Positions 40,534 to 49,420 of a DNA stretch of 58,734 nucleotides are shown in pieces. The position numbers and the translations under genes are program-made. Below the pieces are notes generated by a model. The model saw only the letters and a list, made by a program, of their open reading frames with translations, was not told where the DNA came from and did no database searches. Within the stretch, counting starts at the first letter, position 1, and each line of letters begins with the position of its first letter. Origin of the DNA: Halieaceae bacterium UBA5085 (lineage in GTDB: Bacteria > Pseudomonadota > Gammaproteobacteria > Pseudomonadales > Halieaceae); NCBI GenBank assembly GCA_002414665.1, contig DIAF01000034.1, forward strand, positions 1 through 58,734, written 5' to 3'.

Positions 40534-41619
40534 ATGCGCATGTCGGAGCTTCTGCACAACAAGACCATCCTCTTCTGGGCACTCCAGGCTGCCGGCTGGA
40601 GCGGCTGGGCAGTTTCCTATTACCTGGGCATCATGGTGTGGAGCACACCACCCGAGGGCTATGAGTTCTACCTGCCCCTGGTCAGCCTGATAGGGATTGG
40701 CTTCACGCTGCTGCTGCGCCACCTGTACCGACGCACCTGGCAGCAGCATATGGCCTGGCGCGGGCTCGCCGTGCTCGGCGGCTCTTACCTCGCTGCCCTG
40801 GCCTGGATGGGCCTGCGCGCTACGCTCTTTCAGCTGATGTTCCCGAATGAGCAGCTAGGCAAGCCCGAGATGGCCTGGTACAACTATTTTTCCGGCACGG
40901 TATCCGCATTCTGGGTGATGCTGGTGTGGAGCGTGCTGTATTTTGGTATCAAGTACTACCTGCTGGTACAGGCGGACAAAGAGCGTCTGCTCACGGCGAT
41001 GTCCATGGCCCAGCAGGCGCAGTTGAAAATGCTGCGCTACCAGCTCAACCCCCACTTCCTGTTCAACACGCTGAACGCCATCTCCACGCTGATACTCGAA
41101 CAGGAGACACAGCTCGCCAACACCATGGTCGGTCGCCTCAGTCGCTTCCTGCGCTATTCTCTGGAAAACGACCCGATGGAGAAGGTGACTGTCGCCGAGG
41201 AGTTCGACGCCCTGCGCCTGTACCTGGATATCGAGAAAGTCCGCTTCGGCGAGCGCCTGCAGCTCCATTTCGACCTTCCGCCACAGGCGCGCGACGCGCT
41301 GATGCCCTCCCTGCTGCTGCAACCCCTGGTGGAGAACTCCATCAAGTATGCCATCGCCACCGCGGTGCACGGCGGCAGCATCGGCGTCAGCGCGACGCTG
41401 GAGGACACCGAGCTTGTGCTCACGGTGGCAGATGACGGCCCCGGACTGGATATGCGTGTCGGCCGCAACGCCAAGGGAGGCGGCGTCGGGCTCGGCAACA
41501 TCCGCGACCGGCTGAGCGCCCTGTATGGCGAGCGGCAGTCATTCCGGCTGGGCGCCACCGAACCTCACGGACTCACCACCACCATCCGCATACCACTGGA
41601 ATACAAGGAGGCCGGTTGA
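40534..41619 (+). CDS. LytS/YehU-type sensor histidine kinase
   Basis: A 361-residue membrane kinase. Four transmembrane helices (about 10-145) are followed by a His_kinase domain with the phospho-acceptor in LRYQLNPHFLFNTLNAIS and an HATPase domain with LQPLVENSIKYAI, ADDGPGLD and GVGLGNIRDRL. No periplasmic sensor domain is visible. It partners with the LytTR regulator that overlaps its stop codon. The stimulus is unknown. ATG at 40534 or 40540. Confidence 0.9.
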   Translation: MRMSELLHNKTILFWALQAAGWSGWAVSYYLGIMVWSTPPEGYEFYLPLVSLIGIGFTLLLRHLYRRTWQQHMAWRGLAVLGGSYLAALAWMGLRATLFQLMFPNEQLGKPEMAWYNYFSGTVSAFWVMLVWSVLYFGIKYYLLVQADKERLLTAMSMAQQAQLKMLRYQLNPHFLFNTLNAISTLILEQETQLANTMVGRLSRFLRYSLENDPMEKVTVAEEFDALRLYLDIEKVRFGERLQLHFDLPPQARDALMPSLLLQPLVENSIKYAIATAVHGGSIGVSATLEDTELVLTVADDGPGLDMRVGRNAKGGGVGLGNIRDRLSALYGERQSFRLGATEPHGLTTTIRIPLEYKEAG

Positions 41620-42422
41620 TGCAGGCCCTGTCCACCATTATCGTCGACGATGAAGACCTCGCCCGTCGCGGACTCGCACTGCGGCTGAAACAGATTCCGG
41701 GCATCGACATCGTCGCGGAGTGCAGCAACGGCCAGCAAGCCCTGCAGGCTATCGCCGAACACGAGCCCGACTTGCTCTTCCTCGATATCCAGATGCCGGG
41801 AATGGACGGTTTTCAGGTGCTGTCGGAACTGCAGGCCGACACCCTGCCCATGGTGGTGTTCGTCACCGCTTACGATACCTATGCGGTGGATGCTTTCAAG
41901 GTGCATGCGGTCGACTACATCCTGAAACCCATCGACGATCAACGGTTGGAAGAAGCCGTGGAGCGGGCACACCGGTTCAACGAGCAACGCGCGTCGGCGC
42001 GCGACAAGGCGAAGTTGATGGATCTCGTGATGGGCATGACCGGCGCCAACGCGCAGACCGTAGAGGCCATGGCGGAGTCGGGACGCCAGGGCTGGCCGGA
42101 CAAGCTCACCGTGCGCGACGGCAATGCCATCCATTTCATCAAAACCGCCGACATCACCTGGATCGATGCCGCCGGCGATTACATGTGCATCCACGCCGCG
42201 GGCAAGACGCACATCATGCGGGTCACCATGAAGGAGCTGGAAGCCATGCTCGACCCGGCGCAGTTCCTGCGCGTGCACCGCAGCACTATCGTCAACGCCC
42301 TGGAGATCACGGGAGCTGAAAGCCTCGACAGCGGCGAATACCTCCTGCACCTCGACAGCGGTGCCCGCATCAAAGTCAGCCGCGGCTATCGCGACCGGGT
42401 GCGCGCGCTGCTAGGCAGCTGA
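41619..42422 (+). CDS. LytTR-family response regulator
   Basis: A 267-residue regulator. The receiver domain (about 1-120) has IIVDDEDLARRG and the phospho-acceptor Asp in LLFLDIQMPGMDG (about residue 54). The C-terminal LytTR DNA-binding domain (about 160-265) has ITWIDAAGDYMCIHA and FLRVHRSTIVN. ATG at 41619 overlaps the kinase stop as TGATG, with AAGGAGG upstream. Confidence 0.92.
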   Translation: MQALSTIIVDDEDLARRGLALRLKQIPGIDIVAECSNGQQALQAIAEHEPDLLFLDIQMPGMDGFQVLSELQADTLPMVVFVTAYDTYAVDAFKVHAVDYILKPIDDQRLEEAVERAHRFNEQRASARDKAKLMDLVMGMTGANAQTVEAMAESGRQGWPDKLTVRDGNAIHFIKTADITWIDAAGDYMCIHAAGKTHIMRVTMKELEAMLDPAQFLRVHRSTIVNALEITGAESLDSGEYLLHLDSGARIKVSRGYRDRVRALLGS

Positions 42423-42502
42423 CAACGCTGCCTTCACGGGGCTGGCAACTGCCGCGCAGTCGCGCATAATGACGGCAGGCCAAGGCAGGGGAAGCAACAG
42501 CT

Positions 42503-42889
42503 ATGAACATGAGCAAGGTGGTATTCGGATTTTTCGTGCTGCTCGCGGTGACACTCAACTTCGGGTTCTTCATTGGCGACATCGACAACCCGCAACACCA
42601 CGATGTGTATGAACTCTTTGCAGCGCTGGTCGTCAGCCTGATTGCCACGGTCCTCAAATTCGGCGAGCGCTCGCAGATGGGCGCCATCCTGCTTGCCTCC
42701 AGCCTGGTGGTGAACCTGCACCTGCTGGCAGCCGCCGTTGTCTGGGCCGTCGCGGTACATGTCGTGGAAGTTGGCCTCACGCCGCGCGTGATGGCGTCCA
42801 TCGTGTCACTGTCCGGCGGCGCGCTGCTCGCCAACCTGGTGTCCCTGGTACTGCTGACGCTGGATACAGCCGGCCTCAGCCGGAAATAA
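42503..42889 (+). CDS. DUF6394-like small membrane protein
   Basis: A 128-residue protein with four hydrophobic helices and the acidic/His segment GDIDNPQHHDVYELFAAL. I recognise it as the DUF6394-type protein that occurs before RCK-containing K+ channels; the link rests on memory of that context. It ends 6 nt before the channel gene, so the two are probably co-transcribed and may act together. Confidence 0.7.
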   Translation: MNMSKVVFGFFVLLAVTLNFGFFIGDIDNPQHHDVYELFAALVVSLIATVLKFGERSQMGAILLASSLVVNLHLLAAAVVWAVAVHVVEVGLTPRVMASIVSLSGGALLANLVSLVLLTLDTAGLSRK

Positions 42890-42895
42890 CCCCGC

Positions 42896-44608
42896 ATGAG
42901 CCGGCATGCGCATAAATCCCTGGTATTCCTCTTCCTGCGGCGTATGCGCATGCCGCTGGTCATCCTCATTGCCGCCTATGCCATCGCCACGGTCGGGTTT
43001 ACGCTGATCCCCGGTGTGGATGACCAGGGCAACCCCTGGCGCATGAGTTTCTTCCAGGCTTTTTACGTGGTGAGCTACACCGGCAGCACGATCGGATTTG
43101 GCGAGGTGCCCTACCCGTTCTCCGAAGGCCAGCGACTCTGGACCATGGTGAGTATCTACCTGACGGTTATCGCCTGGCTGTTTTCCATCGGCTCGATCGT
43201 TTCCCTGCTGCAGGACCCGGCCTACACCCGCGCCCTGCGCCGCGCGCGGCTTGCGTGGAAGGTGCGCAATCTCAACCAGCCCTTCTACCTGGTCTGCGGC
43301 TACGGCGACACAGGCCGCATGCTGACCAGCGCCCTCACTGATCGCGGCTATCAGGTGATTGTCGTCGAGCACAACCAGGAAAAGGTCGAAGCGCTGGAGG
43401 TGGTCGAGTTTCTTGCGCCGGTCACCGCCTTCTGCATGAATGCCAACCTGCCGGACAACCTGGTTGAAGCCGGTCTGCGCAGCCGCTGGTGCACGGGTGT
43501 CATTGCCGTAACCGGCGAGGGGCACGTCAACCTGAAGATCGCTATCAGTGCCACGCTGCTGAACCACAAGGTGGCCGTGTATGCCAGCGCAGACACGCGC
43601 AACGATGCCGACAACATGCGCTCGTTCAACACCGACTGTGTAGTCAATCCCGTCGAGGAGTATGTGCGCCGTCTGGAGCTGGCGATCGATAAACCCGACC
43701 TGTTCCGGCTTTACCACTGGCTCAACTCCGGCCCCGGCGCCCGGCTGGCCCGATCCACCCACATCCCGCGCGGCAAGTGGATTGTCTGTGGCTATGGCCG
43801 GGTCGGTCGAGCGGTGTACCAGTTGCTGCACGAGCGCGGCATGGATGTGACCGTCATCCACCCCGATCCGGAGCAGGCCGGCTGCCCCCATGGCTCGGTG
43901 ACCGGCCGCGGTACGCAGGCGGAGGAACTCAGCGCAGCGGGCGTGGAAGACGCCGTCGGCATTGTCGCCTCCACCAGCGACGACGCCGACAACCTGTCCA
44001 TCCTCATCACGGCACGCGCACTGAACCCCGATCTGTTTCACGTGGTACTGGAAAATGGACTCTCCAGTCACGCGCTGTTCCGCGCCGCTGAGCCGGACTT
44101 CCTCGGCCAACCCAGCATAGTGGTGGCCGGTACCATTCTCAGCCGCATCAGCTCCGGGCTGGTAGAGCCGTTCATTCAGCAACTGCTGCAACTGAACAAC
44201 GACAGCGGCCGCGATGCCCTGGCGCGCTTCCTGCGCCACCAGAATGACCACCCGCCCGAGTTCTCCTCGGGCCGTATCAGCAACCGCCGCTCTCCGGCGC
44301 TGGCGCGCGCGCTTACCGCAGGTCAGCGCATTACCGTGGGTAACCTGCTGGCAGATCCCAGTAACTGGCGTGAACGGCTGCACCTGGAAGTCGTCATGAT
44401 CCGTAAGCAAAAAGAGGACATCCTGTTCCCACCCGACGATCTGCCGCTGGAAATGGGCGACCGCCTGTTACTGGCAGGCCGCGACGGCGAGGCCCAGCGC
44501 CTGCAGGCCGTGCTGGAAAATGATCAGCGCCTGGAGTATCTGCTCACCGGCAGGGACCGCCAGCAGGGGCTGTTCTGGCAGTGGCTGGAGCGGCGCAGCA
44601 GCAGCTGA
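42896..44608 (+). CDS. K+ channel protein with two RCK (TrkA-N) domains
   Basis: A 570-residue protein. Two transmembrane helices flank a pore loop with filter-like TGSTIGFGEVPYP (about 59-71). Two Rossmann-type RCK domains follow, beginning YLVCGYGDTGRML and WIVCGYGRVGRAV, and a TrkA-C domain ends the protein. The filter reads GFGE rather than the usual GYGD/GFGD, so ion selectivity may differ. Nucleotide binding probably gates it. Its stop abuts the convergent selD-fusion stop. Confidence 0.87.
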   Translation: MSRHAHKSLVFLFLRRMRMPLVILIAAYAIATVGFTLIPGVDDQGNPWRMSFFQAFYVVSYTGSTIGFGEVPYPFSEGQRLWTMVSIYLTVIAWLFSIGSIVSLLQDPAYTRALRRARLAWKVRNLNQPFYLVCGYGDTGRMLTSALTDRGYQVIVVEHNQEKVEALEVVEFLAPVTAFCMNANLPDNLVEAGLRSRWCTGVIAVTGEGHVNLKIAISATLLNHKVAVYASADTRNDADNMRSFNTDCVVNPVEEYVRRLELAIDKPDLFRLYHWLNSGPGARLARSTHIPRGKWIVCGYGRVGRAVYQLLHERGMDVTVIHPDPEQAGCPHGSVTGRGTQAEELSAAGVEDAVGIVASTSDDADNLSILITARALNPDLFHVVLENGLSSHALFRAAEPDFLGQPSIVVAGTILSRISSGLVEPFIQQLLQLNNDSGRDALARFLRHQNDHPPEFSSGRISNRRSPALARALTAGQRITVGNLLADPSNWRERLHLEVVMIRKQKEDILFPPDDLPLEMGDRLLLAGRDGEAQRLQAVLENDQRLEYLLTGRDRQQGLFWQWLERRSSS

Positions 44609-46807
44609 TCAGCGGCAGACGATGGCTTCGCCATGCCCTTCGTGGTCGACGATTTCACCGATCATCGCCGCCTCCACATAGCCTGCTTCCCGCAGCGCCG
44701 CGAGCAGGGCCGGCGTAGCTTCCTGCGCCACACCCAGCAGCAGACCGCCGCTGGTCTGCGGATCGAACAGCAGGTCGTAATGCGGGCCTGCCACACTTCC
44801 CGGGGCAACGCCCTGGGCATTCGCCTCATGCATGGTGCTGCGGCGGCCCGCCTCCAGCTGCGCGAGCGCCCCTGTCAGCGCCGGCAGGGCCGCCAGCGAC
44901 AGCACCGCGCCCTGCTCCGGCCGGAGCATTTCCCGCAGGTGCCCCCACACACCGAAACCGGTGACATCGGTCGCGGCGCTGACACCATGGGCCAGCGCCA
45001 GGCGCGCCGCAGCCTGGTTGCTCTGCAACATGCTGGTGATGGCGGCGTGCACCTCCCGGCCATCAGCCCGCTGCTGCATGTGCGCGGCAAACAGGGTGCC
45101 GGTGCCCAGCGCTTTGGTCAGTACCAGCTGGTCCCCCGGCCGCAGGCAGCGCTTGCGCAGGAGACGGCCGGCCTCCATCGGCTCGCCGCTGACCGCGAAA
45201 CCCAGCGCCAGCTCCGGGCCCTGCAGGCTGTGCCCGCCCAGCAACCGGCAGCCCACCGCCGCAAACTCGTGCAGTGCGCCGGCCAGCAACTGCACCAGGT
45301 CGCGCTGCTGGATAGCCGGATGACTGAAAGGCAGTGTCACAGCCGCCAGCGCTGCGGTCGGCTGCGCGCCGCTGGCGAACAGGTCCGAAAGCGCATGATT
45401 GGCGGCAATGCGCCCCATCAGCCAAGGGTCTGACACCAGACTGCGCAGAATATCGAGACTCTGCAACTGGATACCGCCCGCTGGCGCCGTAAGCCGCGCT
45501 GCATCTTCGGCACCCTCATCCTCCGGGCACTGCTGCGGATAGTGCCGGCGCAGTTCCGCCAGCGCCGCCGCGAGCCGGTCGCCGGCCACTTTGGCGCCAC
45601 AACCGCCGCAGGGTGACTGAGCGTCCGCGACACGCGCCTCGGGCAGCGTCTCCGCGATGCCGGGCATACGCTCGGGCAGGGACACAAACCGCGCCATAAA
45701 CCGTCGATCAATCCGGTCCTTCCAGCGCCAGACCCAGTCACCGGTGGCCGCGAACGGCCCGCGTTCCGCGACTGCACGCTGTGTTCCCAACGACAGCAGG
45801 GAGAGAAAACGCCGCTGCGGCCGGTGGCAGCGTAGTGGGCGCTGCAAGAGCGCGTTGTGCAGGTTGGCGGCGAGCACCGGTGCCTGCCGCACCGCATACA
45901 CGCCGGCTTTGGGCCGCGGGTGTTGCCACTGCGTGGCGATATCTCCCGCGGCAAAGACGGCGGGGTCATCGACCGACTGCAGGGTGTCGCTCACGGCGAG
46001 GAAACCGCCCTCGACGGTGCGCAGGCCACTGGCCCCGATCCAGGGCGCCGCCGCCGCGCCGGTACACCAGAACAGCGCGTCAAATGCCGCACTGTTGCCG
46101 TTTTCCAGTGTCAGCTGCGCCGCCGTGACGCGATTCACCCGGCTGCCGCACAGCACGCTGACGCCCGCCGCAGCCAGTGCCCGCCGGGCCGCGGCCCTGG
46201 CGTGTCGATTGTAGCCGGGCAGTATGTCGGCGGCCGCGCAAAACAGGCTCAACTGCGGTGTCCTGTCACGCAGGCGGTGCGCCATGGCCAGGGCCAACTC
46301 CACGCTCCCGGCGCCACCGCCCACCAGGGCAATGTGCGTTGCCTGCCCATTGCTTCGCCGCAACAGCGTGGATTCAAGTGCCTGCCAACGGGCCCAGAAG
46401 TCCGCCACGGGCTTGACCGGCGTCGCATGCTCCCGGGCGCCGGGCACGCTGTCGAGGTCTGGTTGGGAGCCGATGTCCAGACTCAACACGTCATAGCCCA
46501 GGGCGGGACGCCCGGATATGCTGAGCTGGCGCGCCGCCGGCTCCAGAGCCGTCACCGCAGCCTCGATAAAGCGTGCTCCCGCCCACTGGCAGAGCCGCGC
46601 GAGGTCGATATGGGTGTCGTCAAACGTGTAGTGGCCCGCAATCAGCCCCGGCAACATGCCCGAGTAGGGTGTGTGGCTGGAGGGCGATACGAGGGTGATG
46701 CGCAGGCCGGCGAGCGGGCGCATGGCGAGCATTCGCAGTGCCAGCGCATGTGCATGGCCGCCACCCACCAGCACCAGGTCACGCTGCACCGGGTCCACGG
46801 TCAGCAA
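44609..46807 (-). CDS. selD: Flavoprotein-SelD fusion (selenide, water dikinase)
   Basis: A 732-residue fusion. Residues about 1-385 form an NDH-2-like FAD/NAD oxidoreductase (LVLVGGGHAHALALRML, IALVGGGAGSVELALAM, VFAAGDIAT). Residues about 395-732 form selenophosphate synthetase, which makes selenophosphate from selenide and ATP: SPCGGCGAKV with active-site Cys403 and the following Lys, IAANHALSDLFASGAQP, LLGGHSLQGPE, ATDVTGFGVWGHL and DPQTSGGLLL. The active site uses Cys, not selenocysteine. The flavin domain may reduce a selenium form for the kinase. It overlaps mnmH by 7 nt. Confidence 0.93.
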   Translation of the reverse strand: MLTVDPVQRDLVLVGGGHAHALALRMLAMRPLAGLRITLVSPSSHTPYSGMLPGLIAGHYTFDDTHIDLARLCQWAGARFIEAAVTALEPAARQLSISGRPALGYDVLSLDIGSQPDLDSVPGAREHATPVKPVADFWARWQALESTLLRRSNGQATHIALVGGGAGSVELALAMAHRLRDRTPQLSLFCAAADILPGYNRHARAAARRALAAAGVSVLCGSRVNRVTAAQLTLENGNSAAFDALFWCTGAAAAPWIGASGLRTVEGGFLAVSDTLQSVDDPAVFAAGDIATQWQHPRPKAGVYAVRQAPVLAANLHNALLQRPLRCHRPQRRFLSLLSLGTQRAVAERGPFAATGDWVWRWKDRIDRRFMARFVSLPERMPGIAETLPEARVADAQSPCGGCGAKVAGDRLAAALAELRRHYPQQCPEDEGAEDAARLTAPAGGIQLQSLDILRSLVSDPWLMGRIAANHALSDLFASGAQPTAALAAVTLPFSHPAIQQRDLVQLLAGALHEFAAVGCRLLGGHSLQGPELALGFAVSGEPMEAGRLLRKRCLRPGDQLVLTKALGTGTLFAAHMQQRADGREVHAAITSMLQSNQAAARLALAHGVSAATDVTGFGVWGHLREMLRPEQGAVLSLAALPALTGALAQLEAGRRSTMHEANAQGVAPGSVAGPHYDLLFDPQTSGGLLLGVAQEATPALLAALREAGYVEAAMIGEIVDHEGHGEAIVCR

Positions 46808-47904
46808 GACAGTTCGCCCCTCACGTAAGCGATGACCTCCCGACGGTCACCCTGGAACAGCACCGTACCGGCCCGCTGTGCCAATTGGTAGCTGTACATC
46901 GGGTCGTAATAGGCTTCCAGCAGCTCGCGAATCCAGGCGCCGTGCGCTGCGCTGCCCCCGCCGCTGTGCTGCCGCGTAAACGCCTGCTCCATGGTGGCGC
47001 GCAGCGCCTGGTGGCGGGCGCCACCCAGCCGTTTGCGAATGCCGTCGAGCCCCTCCAGCAGGCGGGCGCGGTGCATTGCCGGGCCGTCAACGGCTCCGAA
47101 ACGCTGCGTGTAACGCGCGCCCAGGTCAACGATATAGTCGTCGAGAATCACCGCCACGCGTTCCTCCAGCGGCTCCTCCACCACCAGCATGGGCGCCCGC
47201 TGCATCGCCTGACGCAGCTCTTCGGGCAGCGCCAGACGTCCAATCAGGCGACCCTCATCTTCAAGCAGCACCGGCCCCCGCCGGCGTGCCAACCGCTGCA
47301 GGAAAGCGATACTCAGCGCGTTCTCGAAATCGATCTGGCTGGGCTGCGGGTCCGGCAAATGGCCAAAACTGGAACCCCGGTGGCGGGCCATACCCTCGAG
47401 GTCCAGTGCCTCCGGCAGGGCGTGAATGACCCGGGTTTTCCCGGTGCCCGTGCGACCACTGACCAGCACCAGCTGCGCCTGCTCCAGCGAGCGGGCCAGT
47501 TCGTCCAGCAGAAACCGGCGCAGGGCCTTGTAGCCACCCTCGATACGCGGATAGACAACGCCCTCGTCAGCCAGCCACTGCTGCACGGTTTGTGAACGCA
47601 GGCCACCGCGCCAGCAGTACAGGTACCCCTGCGGATGCCGCTGCGCGAATGCGCGCCAGTCCGCTATGCGCCGCTCACGCTCACGGCCTGCCACCAGTCG
47701 ATGGCCGAGCTCAATGGCCGCCGCCTGACCGCGCTGTTTATAGCAGGTACCCACCTGGGCGCGTTCTTCATCGGTCATCAGTGGCAGGCTGGTCGCCCCG
47801 GGGAACGCACCATGGGCGTACTCCCCGGGCGAGCGCAGGTCCATGAACACCGCGTCCTCCAGAAACAGGCGACGGTAGTCAGCGCATACCGGAAGATCGG
47901 CCAC
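46801..47904 (-). CDS. mnmH: tRNA 2-selenouridine synthase MnmH (SelU)
   Basis: A 367-residue enzyme that replaces sulfur in tRNA 2-thiouridine (wobble position of Lys, Glu and Gln tRNAs) with selenium from selenophosphate. The rhodanese domain (about 1-130) has FMDLRSPGEYAHGAFPGA and the catalytic Cys in YLYCWRGGLRSQ. The P-loop domain has VSGRTGTGKT. Its 3' end overlaps the selD fusion, so both are made together. Confidence 0.95.
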   Translation of the reverse strand: MADLPVCADYRRLFLEDAVFMDLRSPGEYAHGAFPGATSLPLMTDEERAQVGTCYKQRGQAAAIELGHRLVAGRERERRIADWRAFAQRHPQGYLYCWRGGLRSQTVQQWLADEGVVYPRIEGGYKALRRFLLDELARSLEQAQLVLVSGRTGTGKTRVIHALPEALDLEGMARHRGSSFGHLPDPQPSQIDFENALSIAFLQRLARRRGPVLLEDEGRLIGRLALPEELRQAMQRAPMLVVEEPLEERVAVILDDYIVDLGARYTQRFGAVDGPAMHRARLLEGLDGIRKRLGGARHQALRATMEQAFTRQHSGGGSAAHGAWIRELLEAYYDPMYSYQLAQRAGTVLFQGDRREVIAYVRGELSC

Positions 47905-47912
47905 CCGCAGGT

Positions 47913-48818
47913 TTACTCCATCTCTCCGCCGAACAGATCGACCACGCGGGTCTGCAATCGCGTAACCAGATCCGACATCAAGGCAAAGTCCGCGTCGAGG
48001 CGCGCGGCGTGATCTGCTTCCGGCAGGTCTTCGTTTTCCTTCATCAACTCATCCGAGAACTTCAGGCGACGCAGGCAAAGATCCTCCGCCAGCACCAGCG
48101 TGACCCGCTCTTCCCAGCGCAGGGCGAGACGCGCCACCTGCTTGCCGGCGTTCAGGTGAGTCTCCACCTCTTCCCCCAGCAAATCAACGCCGCGACAGCG
48201 TACGACACCGCCTTCGTCGCCGGGTTCGCGCAGCTCGCACTCCTCACCCAGCGCGAAATCATCGGGCAGGCTCTGGTGGGCCAGCCACGCGGTCATAGTC
48301 GCCGTGGGCGCATTGTTCACCTGGGGCAGGACGACGGGGAAGGTACCGATACACTCGCGCAACAGGTTGAGGAATTCCTCGGCACGCGCCGCGCTGGTGG
48401 CATCGACAAACACCCAGTTGGCGCGCGTGTCGATGTAGGCATAAAGATACGAGGAACGGGTGAAGGCGCGCGGCAGGCAATCGAGCACGATTTCATCCTG
48501 CAGGGTCATACGCTCCTTGCGATACACCTTGCGCCCCTGGTCATCTTCAATCGCCGCCACTTTTTCCGCCAATTGCTCACGCACTACCGTTGACGGCAGC
48601 AGCCGTTCCTCGCGCCGCAGGCGCAGTAAAAAGCGGCCGTCCACCGGGTGCACCAGGGCCTCGGTATCAGCACCCAGCGCGGGCACCCAGCCCAGGGATA
48701 CGGGCTGCGTTGCGGCGCAGTGCTGAAACGCGCGCTGAGCCAGTTGCGTTTCGAGTTGCTCGGCAGACAGGGAAAAGGGGCTTGTGAGGCGATATGCCCG
48801 CACATTTTTGAACCACAT
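47913..48818 (-). CDS. rdgC: Recombination-associated protein RdgC
   Basis: A 301-residue nucleoid-associated DNA-binding protein that modulates RecA-dependent recombination. It has the typical MWFKNVRAYRL start, LPRAFTRSSYLYAYID and LRWEERVTLVLAEDLCLRRLKF in outline. Length matches E. coli RdgC. ATG at 48818 has a GGAG-type site. It begins 8 nt upstream of mnmH on the same strand, and a 7-bp hairpin lies in its leader. Confidence 0.94.
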   Translation of the reverse strand: MWFKNVRAYRLTSPFSLSAEQLETQLAQRAFQHCAATQPVSLGWVPALGADTEALVHPVDGRFLLRLRREERLLPSTVVREQLAEKVAAIEDDQGRKVYRKERMTLQDEIVLDCLPRAFTRSSYLYAYIDTRANWVFVDATSAARAEEFLNLLRECIGTFPVVLPQVNNAPTATMTAWLAHQSLPDDFALGEECELREPGDEGGVVRCRGVDLLGEEVETHLNAGKQVARLALRWEERVTLVLAEDLCLRRLKFSDELMKENEDLPEADHAARLDADFALMSDLVTRLQTRVVDLFGGEME

Positions 48819-48834
48819 AGGAGACTCCGCTGAA

Positions 48835-48854
48835 GACCGCCGGACACGGCGGTC
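48835..48854 (-). repeat. Hairpin in the rdgC leader
   Basis: GACCGCC (48835-48841) and GGCGGTC (48848-48854) form a perfect 7-bp stem with a 6-nt loop, 17 nt before the rdgC ATG. The A-run lies on the wrong side for a minus-strand terminator, so an operator or leader structure is more likely. Confidence 0.4.
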
Positions 48855-48963
48855 AAAAAAAGGCGGATTGTACCTCATGCGGCAACACAGGGCAGACTAC
48901 CGGGTTGCGACTATGCGGTGTCGCTCCTACCATGCGTGCTGGATCAACCGGAGAGGAAAACCG

Positions 48964-49404
48964 ATGCACTACCTGCACACCATGGTTCGCGCCAGCGATC
49001 TGGACGCTTCGCTGGATTTCTACTGCAATAAACTGGGTCTGGTGGAGGTGAATCGCTACGACAGCGAGGGCGGGCGCTTCACGCTGGTCTACCTGGCGGC
49101 CCCGGGCGATGTGCAGCGGGCCCGCGAGGCGAGCAGTCCACTGCTGGAAATCACCTGGAACTGGGATCCGGAAAACTACAGCGGTGGCCGCAACTTCGGC
49201 CATCTGGCCTACCGCGTTGACGACATCTATGCCACCTGCCAGCGCCTGCTGGACGCCGGCGTAACCATCAACCGGCCACCACGCGACGGTCACATGGCGT
49301 TCATCCGCTCACCGGACGGCATCTCCATTGAACTGCTGCAAGCCGGCGCGAGCCTGCCTGCCGCCGAGCCTTGGGCGTCCATGCCCAATACCGGTAGCTG
49401 GTGA
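48964..49404 (+). CDS. Glyoxalase I-like VOC protein
   Basis: A 146-residue protein close in pattern to lactoylglutathione lyase, which converts the methylglyoxal-glutathione adduct to S-lactoylglutathione. The four metal ligands appear conserved: His5 (LHTMVR), Glu in LLEITWNW, His in FGHLAYRV and Glu in ISIELLQ. ATG at 48964 follows GGAGAGG. It is about ten residues longer than E. coli GloA at the C-terminus. A paralogue with another substrate cannot be excluded. Confidence 0.83.
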   Translation: MHYLHTMVRASDLDASLDFYCNKLGLVEVNRYDSEGGRFTLVYLAAPGDVQRAREASSPLLEITWNWDPENYSGGRNFGHLAYRVDDIYATCQRLLDAGVTINRPPRDGHMAFIRSPDGISIELLQAGASLPAAEPWASMPNTGSW

Positions 49405-49420
49405 ACCGCAGGCGCCGGGG

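Noticed and set aside
42806..44410. A 534-codon minus-strand frame opposite the RCK channel
   Set aside because: No motif, and the plus-strand channel is clear.
45857..46828. A 323-codon plus-strand frame opposite the SelD fusion
   Set aside because: Antisense composition only; both domains of the opposite gene are certain.
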